Shown in pieces: positions 8,356-15,937 of a stretch of DNA of 40,967 nucleotides (within the stretch, counting starts at the first letter, position 1; every line of letters begins with the position of its first letter). Below the pieces are notes generated by a model. That model was not told where the DNA came from. It ran no database searches and was given only the letters and a program-made list of their open reading frames with translations. The stretch comes from Geothrix sp. (lineage in GTDB: Bacteria; Acidobacteriota; Holophagae; Holophagales; Holophagaceae): the NCBI GenBank assembly GCA_030681515.1, contig JAUXSE010000044.1, forward strand, positions 1 to 40,967, given 5' to 3'. A program made the position numbers and the translations under genes.

Positions 8356-9303
8356 ATGACCTTGAATCGCTCCGGTCCAACCCGCCAGCCACTCCCCCTA
8401 TCCACACCCACCGCCCAGACCCGGGGAAGACTCATGGCGGGGCTTGCGGCCCTCGTTCTCGCCTCCTGCGCCAGGACCGCGGCCCCGGGCGTTCAGGATT
8501 CCAAGGAGCATGCCATGCCGCGATCGGCCGGAACTGAACGGATCGTCCTCCTGCACCACAGCACGGGGCAGATCGTCTGGAGGGGGGGCGTCCCCCAGTT
8601 CATCCGCGCCTGGAATGCAGCCCATGGCACCGCATACCAAATCACGGAATTGACCTATCCGAGTGCTGCGGGAGGGCATACGCTCCTGAACAGGATCCTT
8701 CCCTCTCAGACTTTCAAGAAGCTGGTCAGCGAACGCTACCCTTGGGACAACTACCCCTACGACTACTGGAACCTCTGGGTCGCCCATACCGGTGAGCACC
8801 GGGACAGGGCCGAGCTGAACCTCGATGATCTCGCCCGGTCCTACGATGTCATCGTCTTCAAGCACTGTTTCCCGGTGAGCCGGATCAAGGCCGACGATGG
8901 ATCCCCCAGCGTGTCCTCCCCGAAGCAGACCCTGGCCAATTTCAAGCTGCAATACCAGGCCCTCAAGCCGCGCATGCGCCAGTTTCCGCAGATCCGCTTC
9001 ATCGTGTGGACCGGCGCGGCGCTGACCCAGGCCTCCTCCAACCCCGAAGACGCGGAACGCGCACGGCAGTTTTCCACCTGGGTGAAGGAAAGCTGGGACG
9101 AGAAGGGGGACAACATTTTCGTATGGGATTTCCGTGGACTGGAGACGGAAGGCGGGCTCTTCCTGAAACCGGAAAACGCCCATAGGCCGAACAATTCCCA
9201 TCCGGCCAAGGAATTCGCGGAACAGGTCGCCCCCTTCCTGGGACGGCGCATCGTGGATGTCATCGAGGGGCGGGGTGACAGTTCCGGCCTGACGGGGCGG
9301 TGA
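8356..9303 (+). CDS. SGNH-hydrolase-like lipoprotein
   Basis: Up to 315 residues. AAGGAG precedes the ATG at 8356; a second in-frame ATG at 8434 would give a shorter signal peptide (MAGLAALVLASC). Both place the lipobox Cys at the same residue (38 of the longer form). The mature protein starts with RIVLLHHSTGQ, where the Ser fits the nucleophile position of the SGNH/GDSL-like fold. It ends with a conserved-looking NNSHPAKEFAEQVAPFL, where His would be the catalytic base. An O-acyl esterase or acyltransferase acting on a cell-surface polymer is the most natural reading. It is the fifth gene of the rightward operon, four bases before the methyltransferase. Family assignment comes from these two motifs only. 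Confidence 0.65.
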   Translation: MTLNRSGPTRQPLPLSTPTAQTRGRLMAGLAALVLASCARTAAPGVQDSKEHAMPRSAGTERIVLLHHSTGQIVWRGGVPQFIRAWNAAHGTAYQITELTYPSAAGGHTLLNRILPSQTFKKLVSERYPWDNYPYDYWNLWVAHTGEHRDRAELNLDDLARSYDVIVFKHCFPVSRIKADDGSPSVSSPKQTLANFKLQYQALKPRMRQFPQIRFIVWTGAALTQASSNPEDAERARQFSTWVKESWDEKGDNIFVWDFRGLETEGGLFLKPENAHRPNNSHPAKEFAEQVAPFLGRRIVDVIEGRGDSSGLTGR

Positions 9304-9307
9304 GGAC

Positions 9308-9970
9308 ATGGACCCCGGCCGGCTGCGCTTCCTGGGTGTGGATCTCCTGGCGAAGGAGGGCGTGCTGGCCCCCCGGGAGGAGACGGAAATCCTGGGCAGG
9401 GAGGTTCTCGCCATCCTTCAGGCCCTATCGCTTGAGGATCCGGAGCGGGAACTGCGGATGATTGACATGGGGTGCGGATCGGGGAATCTCGCCTGCGCCG
9501 CCGCCGTGGCTGTCCCTCAAACGAGGGTCTGGGCCTCGGATATCACCACCTCCTGTGCCGAGCTGACGCGCGCGAATGTGGCTCACCTGTCCCTGCAGCG
9601 CCGGATCGAGGTCACGCAAGGCGATCTTTTCGCGCCCCTCAAGGATCGGGGACTCGAAGGCACCATGGATGTCGTGGTGATGAACCCTCCCTACATACCC
9701 TCCACATCGCTCGAGACAACCCACGCTGAACTGCTCCGCCATGAACCGAGGGAGGCCTTCGACGGTGGCCCCTACGGCATCTCGATCCTCACCCGGCTCC
9801 TGCAGGAGGCGCCGCCTTTCCTGAAGGAAGGAGGACACCTTCTTTTCGAGTTCGGCCTGGGGCAGTCGAGGATCGTCCAATCGCTCGTGGAGCGGAAGAA
9901 ACTCTATTCCGGGGTCAGGTTTGTCCCGGATACCAACGGTGAAGCCAGGGCAGTGGTTCTCAGGAGGTAG
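9308..9970 (+). CDS. PrmC/HemK-like SAM methyltransferase
   Basis: 220 residues. It has the PrmC-type lead motif LAPREETEILG (compare PRPETE in PrmC), the SAM-binding loop IDMGCGSGNLACAAAV (about residue 52) and the amide-methylation motif VVMNPPYIPS (about 125), where NPPY positions a glutamine or other amide nitrogen. PrmC itself is about 280 residues with an N-terminal helical release-factor-binding domain; that domain is missing here. This is therefore probably not the release factor enzyme but a tailoring N-methyltransferase. Neighbouring amide-forming enzymes make an amide substrate attractive, as inference only. Last gene of the operon, four bases after the SGNH-like gene. Confidence 0.8.
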   Translation: MDPGRLRFLGVDLLAKEGVLAPREETEILGREVLAILQALSLEDPERELRMIDMGCGSGNLACAAAVAVPQTRVWASDITTSCAELTRANVAHLSLQRRIEVTQGDLFAPLKDRGLEGTMDVVVMNPPYIPSTSLETTHAELLRHEPREAFDGGPYGISILTRLLQEAPPFLKEGGHLLFEFGLGQSRIVQSLVERKKLYSGVRFVPDTNGEARAVVLRR

Positions 9971-10119
9971 TCCTCCGAATCAGGACAGCCCAGGGCGCTG
10001 GCTACGCCTGCGGCTGAAGATCCGTACCCGCTCCCGGACCGGAGGTCCCGCGGCGGTGGGTTTTCTGAAGGGTTCCGCCTGGATCTGAATTTAGGAATTC
10101 CCGGCCATCTGTTCAGACA
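9971..10119. other. Non-coding stretch after the glycan operon
   Basis: No open reading frame with a ribosome site is seen. A short hairpin, GGACC-GGA-GGTCC (10036-10048) with outer CCGC/GCGG pairing, is followed 12 bases later by TTTT (10061-10064); this is a weak candidate terminator for the operon. Otherwise nothing is recognised before element copy B begins. Confidence 0.35.
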
Positions 10120-10322
10120 CTAGTGGTGCCCATCCGAAATACTCGCAACAAACGAATGCAGGTGGGCACCACGTGGCAGGGGTCTGGGGGCATGGCAGTG
10201 CCCCCAGGGGGGTGACAGCCAGGACACGCATCGCGTGCCCTGGCGCCAGAGGGGCTATGCCCCGATGGAAGTGCACCCCGCGGAGATGCATTGGTACATG
10301 TTCTTCTGGCGGGGTGCACTAG
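10120..10322 (+). repeat. CTAGTG...CACTAG structured element, copy B (complete, 203 bp)
   Basis: Bounded by CTAG at 10120-10123 and 10319-10322. Hairpin 1: 10123-10134 with 10161-10172 (12 pairs, one wobble). Hairpin 2: CTGGGGGCA/TGCCCCCAG, 10184-10207. Conserved GGGGTGACAGCC at 10209-10220. Hairpin 3: 10219-10243, CCAGGaCACGC against GCGTGcCCTGG. Hairpin 4: GGGGC-TAT-GCCCC at 10251-10263. Conserved GATGGA. Hairpin 5: 10270-10280 with 10310-10320. The same plan occurs in copy C with different stem sequences. Loop 1 AATGCA (10155-10160) is complementary to loop 5 TGCATT (10287-10292). It contains no protein gene; an open frame entering the aromatic hydroxylase gene crosses hairpin 5 but lacks a ribosome site there. 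Role unknown. Confidence 0.8.
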
Positions 10323-10347
10323 GATTGGAGGAGCCCCGGAGGCCGGC

Positions 10348-11940
10348 TTGACGCCCACCCAGATCCCCAGCCCTTCCCCCACCCGGCGCGCCATCGAGCG
10401 CCTGCCCGCGCATCTGCGGCGCTATGTGGTGGACCAGGACCACGGGGCGTACACGGCGCGGGACCACGCGGTCTGGCGGCACATCCTCCGCGAGCTGACG
10501 GACCGCCTGAAGGATACGGCCCATTCCAGCTACCTCTCGGGGCTGGCGGCCACGGGCATCGGGCTCGAACGCATCCCCAGCCTGGACGAGATGAACGAGA
10601 AGCTCGAAGCCCTGGGCTGGTCCGCCGTGGGCGTGCGGGGCTTCATCCCCCCGGCGGTATTCACGGAGCTGCAGTCCCTGGGCGTGCTGGCCATCGCCGC
10701 GGATATCCGCAGCCACGAGCACATCGAGTACACCCCGGCGCCCGATATCGTCCATGAAAGCGCGGGCCACGCACCCATTCTGGGGGACCGGCGGTTCGCG
10801 GACTATCTGAAGCGCTGCGGTGTGGCGGGGTTCCGCGCCATCGCCTCGGTGGAGGACCAGGCCGTCTACGAAGCCATCCGCAACCTCAGCGTGGTGAAGG
10901 AGGATCCCGCGGCCACGGAAGATGAAGTCCGCCTGGCTGAGGAGCGCCTCCGGGCCGCCTCCGCCAGCCGCCGCTACGTGAGCGAAAGCACCAGGGCGAG
11001 CCGCCTCTACTGGTGGACCGCCGAATACGGACTGGTGGGCGACCTGGCGGATCCGAAGCTCTACGGCGCAGGCCTGCTCAGCAGCCTGGGCGAGGCGGCC
11101 CACTGCCTCACCCCCGCGGTGAAGAAGGTGCCCCTCAGCCTGGTCTGCGCGGACACGGAGTACGACATCACGCGGATGCAGCCCCAGCTCTTCGTGGCCC
11201 GCGATTTCGACCACCTGTTCGAGGTGCTGGAGGCCTTCGAGGCCACCCTCGGGTGGCGGCGCGGCGGGGATCACGGCCTGGAGGAGGCCCTGCGCGCCCG
11301 CACGGTGAACCATCTCCGGCTGGATGGCGATCTCGAGCTCACGGGCAAGGTGGTGGCCCGGATCCCCGCCCGGCACGAGCTGGCACCTGACCTTTCCACC
11401 GCCCTGGCCCGGGTGGAGGGCCCCATCCAGATTTCGCGGAAGGGGAAGGCCGAAGGCCGTCCCTGGCCCGGCGAGGCCGTGGTGGCCTTCGGAACCGGGA
11501 GCCTGCCCCATCGCGGAGCCTTCAGTCTGGACCTGCCCTCGGGCCTCTTCCTCACGGGCTTCCGCGTGGGCGAGCACGAGGTCATCAACCTGCGCGGCCA
11601 CCAGGATGGCCGCCCCCTGGATCTGCCCAGCTGGGCCCTGCTCTTCCTGAGTGGAGGCCTGCCCTCGGTGGCTGGCGGACCCGCGGACCCCGGGGCCTGG
11701 GATGCCTGGTTCGGCGATCAGTCCGCCGTGGCGGAAGGGGAAGCCGAGGCCCAGGCGCGCGAGCGCAAGGCCTCGGCGCTGCCCGGGGCGGTCGCGGCAC
11801 TCTATGCCGAGGCCAGGGCCCTGAGGGAGGGCGGAGCGATGGACCAGGACCACCTGCGGACCCTGCGCGGCCGGGCGGCGGACTATCCCGGCGAATGGCT
11901 GCTGCTGGCAGAGCTGGCGGAACTGGAGGCGATGCGATGA
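10348..11940 (+). CDS. phhA: Aromatic amino acid hydroxylase (phenylalanine 4-hydroxylase family, long form)
   Basis: Tetrahydrobiopterin- and Fe(II)-dependent mono-oxygenase, probably converting phenylalanine to tyrosine. The start is taken as TTG at 10348 (GGAGG five bases before), giving 530 residues; the frame is open further upstream but only through element B. Iron ligands are visible: the two His of PDIVHESAGHAPIL (about residue 132) and the Glu of WWTAEYGL (about 219). The catalytic domain ends near residue 330. About 200 further residues form a C-terminal extension, as in the long hydroxylases of Bacteroidetes and Acidobacteria rather than the roughly 270-residue Pseudomonas enzyme. 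The stop overlaps the pterin dehydratase start (ATGA), so cofactor recycling is translationally coupled. Confidence 0.92.
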   Translation: MTPTQIPSPSPTRRAIERLPAHLRRYVVDQDHGAYTARDHAVWRHILRELTDRLKDTAHSSYLSGLAATGIGLERIPSLDEMNEKLEALGWSAVGVRGFIPPAVFTELQSLGVLAIAADIRSHEHIEYTPAPDIVHESAGHAPILGDRRFADYLKRCGVAGFRAIASVEDQAVYEAIRNLSVVKEDPAATEDEVRLAEERLRAASASRRYVSESTRASRLYWWTAEYGLVGDLADPKLYGAGLLSSLGEAAHCLTPAVKKVPLSLVCADTEYDITRMQPQLFVARDFDHLFEVLEAFEATLGWRRGGDHGLEEALRARTVNHLRLDGDLELTGKVVARIPARHELAPDLSTALARVEGPIQISRKGKAEGRPWPGEAVVAFGTGSLPHRGAFSLDLPSGLFLTGFRVGEHEVINLRGHQDGRPLDLPSWALLFLSGGLPSVAGGPADPGAWDAWFGDQSAVAEGEAEAQARERKASALPGAVAALYAEARALREGGAMDQDHLRTLRGRAADYPGEWLLLAELAELEAMR

Positions 11941-12182
11941 CCTGGGTTGAAGCGGACGGCACGCTGGTGCGGACCTTCAAGACCCCTGATTTCATGACAG
12001 CCTTCCACCTGGTGAGCGCCGTGGTGGACCCGGCCGAGGCCCTGAACCACCACCCGGACCTCGCCTTCGGCTGGGGCTATGTCCGCATCACCCTCACCAC
12101 CCACGACGCGGGCGGCGTCACAGAGAAGGACCATCGCCTGGCCCAGGCCATTGACGCGGCAGTTAAGCCCTTCGGCCTATGA
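11937..12182 (+). CDS. phhB: 4a-hydroxytetrahydrobiopterin dehydratase
   Basis: 81 residues. It dehydrates the carbinolamine left by the hydroxylase so the pterin can be reduced and reused. The family core is clear: ALNHHPDLAFGWGYVRITLT with the paired His and the later Asp-His (TEKDHRLAQAID). The ATG at 11937 overlaps the upstream stop as ATGA; upstream in-frame codons lie inside the hydroxylase gene and are not needed for a complete domain. Length is slightly short but within the family range (about 95). Confidence 0.93.
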   Translation: MTWVEADGTLVRTFKTPDFMTAFHLVSAVVDPAEALNHHPDLAFGWGYVRITLTTHDAGGVTEKDHRLAQAIDAAVKPFGL

Positions 12183-12252
12183 AGATGACCCGTTTGTGAC
12201 CTTTCTCTACACTGGAAGGTCCGATAATCTGGACTGTCCATCGAGGAGTCCC

Positions 12253-12945
12253 TTGCCGAACCCGCCCATCCTCCCCTCCCGTTCACGTTTCTTGCCGCTG
12301 AGAAAATCGCTGCTGCTCAGTGCCGGGCTGCTGGGCCTGAGTCTCGGCTGCAGGTCGGACCAGGTTTCCCACTACCGCGTGCCCAAGGAGGCCGCGGCCG
12401 CCCATCCGGACCACCCCGGCCATGCCGAAGAGGGGATGCCCGCTTCGGGAATGCCCTCCCAGGGGATGCCCCCCGGGGCAGGTCCGGGCCCGGACGCCGC
12501 GTCCAGTGTGCCGCCGCCACCCACTTCCAAGGGTTCCCTGAAGTGGTCCCTGCCCAAGGGCTGGAGCGAGCTCCCCGGCGGCGGCATGCGCTTCGCCACG
12601 TTCAAGTCGTCCGTCCCCGGCCGCCTGGAAGCCACCGTGGTGGTCCTGCCGGGCGCCGCGGGCGGGGAACTGCCCAATGTGAACCGCTGGCGGGGGCAGA
12701 TCGCCCTGCCCCCCCTCGACGAGGCCGGGCTCGCCACGGCCCGCACGATCCTCAAGACCAAGGCTGGCGCCCTCAATATCTACGACTTCACCAGCGACGG
12801 CCAGGCCAAGAGCCGCATGGTGGTTGGCTATATCTCCACCCCGGATGGGAACACCTGGTTCCTCAAATTGACCGGGGACGAAGGTCCCGTGGCCAAGGCC
12901 AAGCCTGATTTCATGACCATCCTGGGGAGCCTCCGCCTTGATTAA
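12253..12945 (+). CDS. Lipoprotein of unknown function, first gene of the cytochrome c maturation unit
   Basis: About 230 residues from TTG at 12253 (GAGGAG four bases before); a TTG at 12292 is an alternative. Signal: LRKSLLLSAGLLGLSLGC with the lipobox Cys at 33. Next comes a low-complexity Met/Gly/Pro segment (GMPASGMPSQGMPPGAG), then a compact domain of about 140 residues starting SLKWSLPKGWSELPGGGMRF and ending in a helix-like FMTILGSLRLD. I do not recognise the domain. The Met-rich segment might bind copper or another soft metal, which is speculation. Its stop codon overlaps the ResB start, so it is probably co-translated with resB. A GACCTT/AAGGTC dyad with 12-bp spacing (about 12199-12222) lies just upstream. 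Confidence 0.75.
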   Translation: MPNPPILPSRSRFLPLRKSLLLSAGLLGLSLGCRSDQVSHYRVPKEAAAAHPDHPGHAEEGMPASGMPSQGMPPGAGPGPDAASSVPPPPTSKGSLKWSLPKGWSELPGGGMRFATFKSSVPGRLEATVVVLPGAAGGELPNVNRWRGQIALPPLDEAGLATARTILKTKAGALNIYDFTSDGQAKSRMVVGYISTPDGNTWFLKLTGDEGPVAKAKPDFMTILGSLRLD

Positions 12946-14098
12946 GCTAATCGCCTCCCGCATCCGGGCTTTCTTCAAGTCCTTCCAGCTCACCATCACC
13001 CTGCTCGTCCTCCTCATGTGCCTCGTGGTGCTCTGCACCCTGGCCCAGGTGGAGATGGGCACCGCCGGCGCAGTGAACGCCTACATGCGCAGCTTCTTCG
13101 TATGGCGGCAGTTCGCGGCCCTGCCCTTCCCCCTCCCGGTGTTCCCCGGCGGCGCCCTGGTGGGCCTGCTGCTCACGATCAACCTCATCGTCAAGACCAT
13201 GGACATCAAGCTCATCTGGTCCAGGGCCGGCATGTGGCTGATCCATGTGGGCCTGGTGGTCCTGTTCGCCGGCGAATTCGTGGCCGGCATGATGCAGGTG
13301 GATACCAACATGTCCATCGAGGTGGGCCAGACGGTCAACTATGTCCAGAGCTACAAGCACATGGAGCTGGCCGTCATGGATGTCACCGATCCCGCCTGGG
13401 ACGAGGTCTACTCCGTGCCCGACACCCTGCTGGCCAAGGGGGGCGCCATCGCCATCCCCGGCACGCCCATCACCCTGAAGGTGAAGCGGTACTTCCCCAA
13501 CGCCGAGCTCACCACCCTGGTGCCCGGCGCGGCACCCTCCATGGCCACCGCGGGCGTGGGCATCAATGCGTCCGTCGTCGAGGCGCCCGTGGTGAGCGCC
13601 GACAACGACATGAACCAGACCTCGGCCTTCATCGAACCCATGGCCGGGGGCCGCAGCTACGGGACCTGGCTGGTCTCCGTGGCCCTGGGCGCGCCCCAGT
13701 CCTTCACCCATGAAGGCCGCACCTACGCGCTGTCCATGCGCCTGCGCCGCGAGTACCTGCCCTACGCCTTCACCCTGAAACAGTTCCGCCACGATCTGTA
13801 TCCCGGCACCGACATCGCCAAGAATTTCTCCAGCCTGGTCCAGGTGGTGAATCCTTCCCAGAAGGAATCCCGGGAGGTGCTCATCTACATGAACCAGCCG
13901 CTGCGGTACGAAGGCAAGACGTTCTACCAGGCGAGCTTCGGCAAGAACGACACCCTTTCCATCCTTTCCGTGGTTGAAAATCCCGGCTGGCTGCTCCCGT
14001 ATGTGTCCTGCGTGCTGGTCTCCCTGGGCCTGCTCGTGCACTTCGCCATCGTCCTGCGCCGCTCGCTGAAGCGGCGCCAGGACCAGAAGGAGAGCTGA
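12938..14098 (+). CDS. resB: Cytochrome c maturation protein ResB (Ccs1)
   Basis: 386-residue integral membrane protein of System II cytochrome c biogenesis. With CcsA it exports haem and attaches it to CXXCH apocytochromes outside the membrane. Membrane segments: residues about 15-37, 60-80 and 88-108 near the N-terminus (including SRAGMWLIHVGLVVLFAGEF), a large periplasmic domain (about 115-345) with ResB-type FYQASFGK, and a last segment about 350-373. Start TTG at 12938 overlaps the lipoprotein stop. It is followed two bases later by ccsA, the expected partner. Confidence 0.9.
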   Translation: MIKLIASRIRAFFKSFQLTITLLVLLMCLVVLCTLAQVEMGTAGAVNAYMRSFFVWRQFAALPFPLPVFPGGALVGLLLTINLIVKTMDIKLIWSRAGMWLIHVGLVVLFAGEFVAGMMQVDTNMSIEVGQTVNYVQSYKHMELAVMDVTDPAWDEVYSVPDTLLAKGGAIAIPGTPITLKVKRYFPNAELTTLVPGAAPSMATAGVGINASVVEAPVVSADNDMNQTSAFIEPMAGGRSYGTWLVSVALGAPQSFTHEGRTYALSMRLRREYLPYAFTLKQFRHDLYPGTDIAKNFSSLVQVVNPSQKESREVLIYMNQPLRYEGKTFYQASFGKNDTLSILSVVENPGWLLPYVSCVLVSLGLLVHFAIVLRRSLKRRQDQKES

Positions 14099-14100
14099 AC

Positions 14101-15873
14101 ATGAAATTCCTGACCAAGTATCTCGCCTGGGGGACCGGGGCCCTGGCCCTGCTCATCGCGCTCCTCGTCACCCTGCCCGGCGGCAAGGCCCGCGGCTTCG
14201 ACGTCAACGGCTTCGGCAGCCTGCCGATCCTGGAAGGCGGTCGCGTCAAGCCGCTGGATTCCGTGGCCCGCAACTCGCTGCTGATCATCCACAGCCGCCA
14301 GGGCTTCCGCCACGAGGGCCGCATGGTGGGCCCCGATGAATGGCTGCTCGACGTGCTGTTCCGGCCCCAGGTGGCCGATCAGCAGCCCATCTTCGTCATT
14401 GACGATCTGGATGTGCTTGGCCTCATCGGCGCCAAGCAGACCAAGAGCCGGAACTACTTCAGCTTCACGGACCTTTCCACGCATCTCGACGAGATCCAGA
14501 AACAGGCGATGGCCGCCCAGCCCATCTCGGCCCAGAAGCGCACCCGCTTCCAGGGCGCCATCGTGAACCTGTTCGACCGCGTCTACCTCTACTACAAGCT
14601 GCGCAACACCATGCAGCTGGCCGGTTCCCCTGGCATCGGCTGGGAGATCCAGTCCCTCGGCACCCCGGATGCGGCCATGCGCCACCAGGACCTGACCCAG
14701 TTGGCCCACTTCCGCATCCTGCCGCCCCCGGCCGGGGCGGGCCCCGATGCCTGGCAGAGCGTGGGCCAGGCGCTCAGCGCCGCGAACGCGGGAGGCGGGC
14801 TGCACCCCGGCCTGGTGCCCCTCGCCAAGCTGAACGCCGCCTACGTCGCCAACGATCCCGCCAGCTTCAACCAGGCCCTGGCCGAGATGAAGGGCGTGGT
14901 ATCCACCCTGAAGCCCGCCGCCCTCGGCCACGCATCCAACGAGATCGCCTTCAACCGGGCCCAGCCCTTCTTCGTGGGCCTCACGATCTACTTCGCGGCC
15001 TTCATCGTGCTCTGCATCTCCTGGATCTGGAAGCCGGAGCTTCTGCGGCCCACCGCCTACTCCCTGCTCGCCGCCGGCGCCATCGTCCACACCCTGGGCC
15101 TGGCCGCCCGCATCATCCTGATGGGGCGTCCCCCGGTCACCAATCTATACTCCTCCGCCGTGTTCGTGGGCTGGGGCGCGGTGATCCTCGGCCTCATCAT
15201 CGAGCGGATGTACCGCAAGGGCTTCGGCACCGCCGTGGCCGCCGCCGCCGGTTTCGCCTCCCTCATCGTGGCCCAGAACCTGGGCACCGAGGGCGACACC
15301 ATGGGCATGATGGTGGCCGTGCTGGATTCCAACTTCTGGCTGGCCACCCACGTGGTGACCATCACCATCGGCTACTCCGGCACCTTCCTCGCGGGCACCC
15401 TGGCCATCGCCTACGCCCTGCGCAAGCACATCGCCACCAAGGTGGATGTGGAGACCGACAAGGCCCTGGCGGACATGGCCTACGGCATCATCTGCTTCTC
15501 CCTCTTCTTCAGCTTCGTGGGCACGGTGCTGGGCGGCATCTGGGCCGATCAGTCCTGGGGCCGCTTCTGGGGCTGGGATCCCAAGGAGAATGGCGCCCTG
15601 CTGATCGTGCTGTGGAACGCCATCATCCTCCACGCCCGCATGGCCGGCTATGTGCGCGATCGGGGCCTCATGGTGATGGCCATCTTCGGCAACATCATCA
15701 CCGCCCTTTCCTGGTTCGGCGTGAACATGCTCGGCGTGGGCTTGCACTCCTACGGTTTCATGGACAAGGCCTTCTGGGCGCTGACCGGCTTCATCGCCAG
15801 CCAGCTGGTCCTCATGGGCATCTGCTACGCCCCGGCGCGCTTCTGGGCCTCCAGGCCCGGCGCTAAGACATAG
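14101..15873 (+). CDS. ccsA: Cytochrome c maturation haem lyase CcsA (ResC)
   Basis: 590 residues. N-terminal signal anchor (residues 8-28), a non-membrane region of about 260 residues, then a C-terminal block of eight hydrophobic segments. The tryptophan-rich haem-handling motif is ADQSWGRFWGWDPKENGA (about residue 482), preceded and followed by His in membrane loops (THVVTITIGYSG, ILHARMAGY). Classical CcsA is about 320 residues; the long N-terminal part is seen in delta-proteobacterial and acidobacterial versions. It begins KARGFDVNGFGSLPILEGGR and may be an extra periplasmic domain. The unit ends with the strong terminator at 15883. Confidence 0.9.
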   Translation: MKFLTKYLAWGTGALALLIALLVTLPGGKARGFDVNGFGSLPILEGGRVKPLDSVARNSLLIIHSRQGFRHEGRMVGPDEWLLDVLFRPQVADQQPIFVIDDLDVLGLIGAKQTKSRNYFSFTDLSTHLDEIQKQAMAAQPISAQKRTRFQGAIVNLFDRVYLYYKLRNTMQLAGSPGIGWEIQSLGTPDAAMRHQDLTQLAHFRILPPPAGAGPDAWQSVGQALSAANAGGGLHPGLVPLAKLNAAYVANDPASFNQALAEMKGVVSTLKPAALGHASNEIAFNRAQPFFVGLTIYFAAFIVLCISWIWKPELLRPTAYSLLAAGAIVHTLGLAARIILMGRPPVTNLYSSAVFVGWGAVILGLIIERMYRKGFGTAVAAAAGFASLIVAQNLGTEGDTMGMMVAVLDSNFWLATHVVTITIGYSGTFLAGTLAIAYALRKHIATKVDVETDKALADMAYGIICFSLFFSFVGTVLGGIWADQSWGRFWGWDPKENGALLIVLWNAIILHARMAGYVRDRGLMVMAIFGNIITALSWFGVNMLGVGLHSYGFMDKAFWALTGFIASQLVLMGICYAPARFWASRPGAKT

Positions 15874-15882
15874 ATTCCTTCC

Positions 15883-15925
15883 GGCTCCAAAAAGCCCCCG
15901 GGGTTTCCGGGGGCTTTTTGGAGCC
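15883..15925. terminator. Bidirectional intrinsic terminator between ccsA and murD
   Basis: A 19-bp perfect stem runs from GGCTCC (15883) to GGAGCC (15925), loop GGTTT. Stem ends are A-rich on the left and T-rich on the right (AAAAAGCCCCC / GGGGGCTTTTT), so it can stop transcription from both converging genes. Confidence 0.93.
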
Positions 15926-15937
15926 ATGGAACGGCCT

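Noticed and set aside
10120-10322. Group II intron, IscB/TnpB guide RNA or integron attC site
   Set aside because: No domain V or intron ends, no reverse transcriptase, HNH or TnpB gene nearby, and no attC core sites. The conserved words do not match those families as I remember them, but no search was possible.
10291-10347. Longer N-terminus of the aromatic hydroxylase beginning at 10291
   Set aside because: Those codons lie in hairpin 5 of element B and have no ribosome site; TTG at 10348 has GGAGG.
10255-11853. Long open frame on the minus strand opposite the aromatic hydroxylase gene
   Set aside because: GC-rich shadow frame; low-complexity translation with no motifs, while the plus strand encodes a clear enzyme.
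12947-14041. Long minus-strand frame opposite resB
   Set aside because: His/Gly/Asp-rich shadow translation typical of high-GC coding sequence read in reverse.
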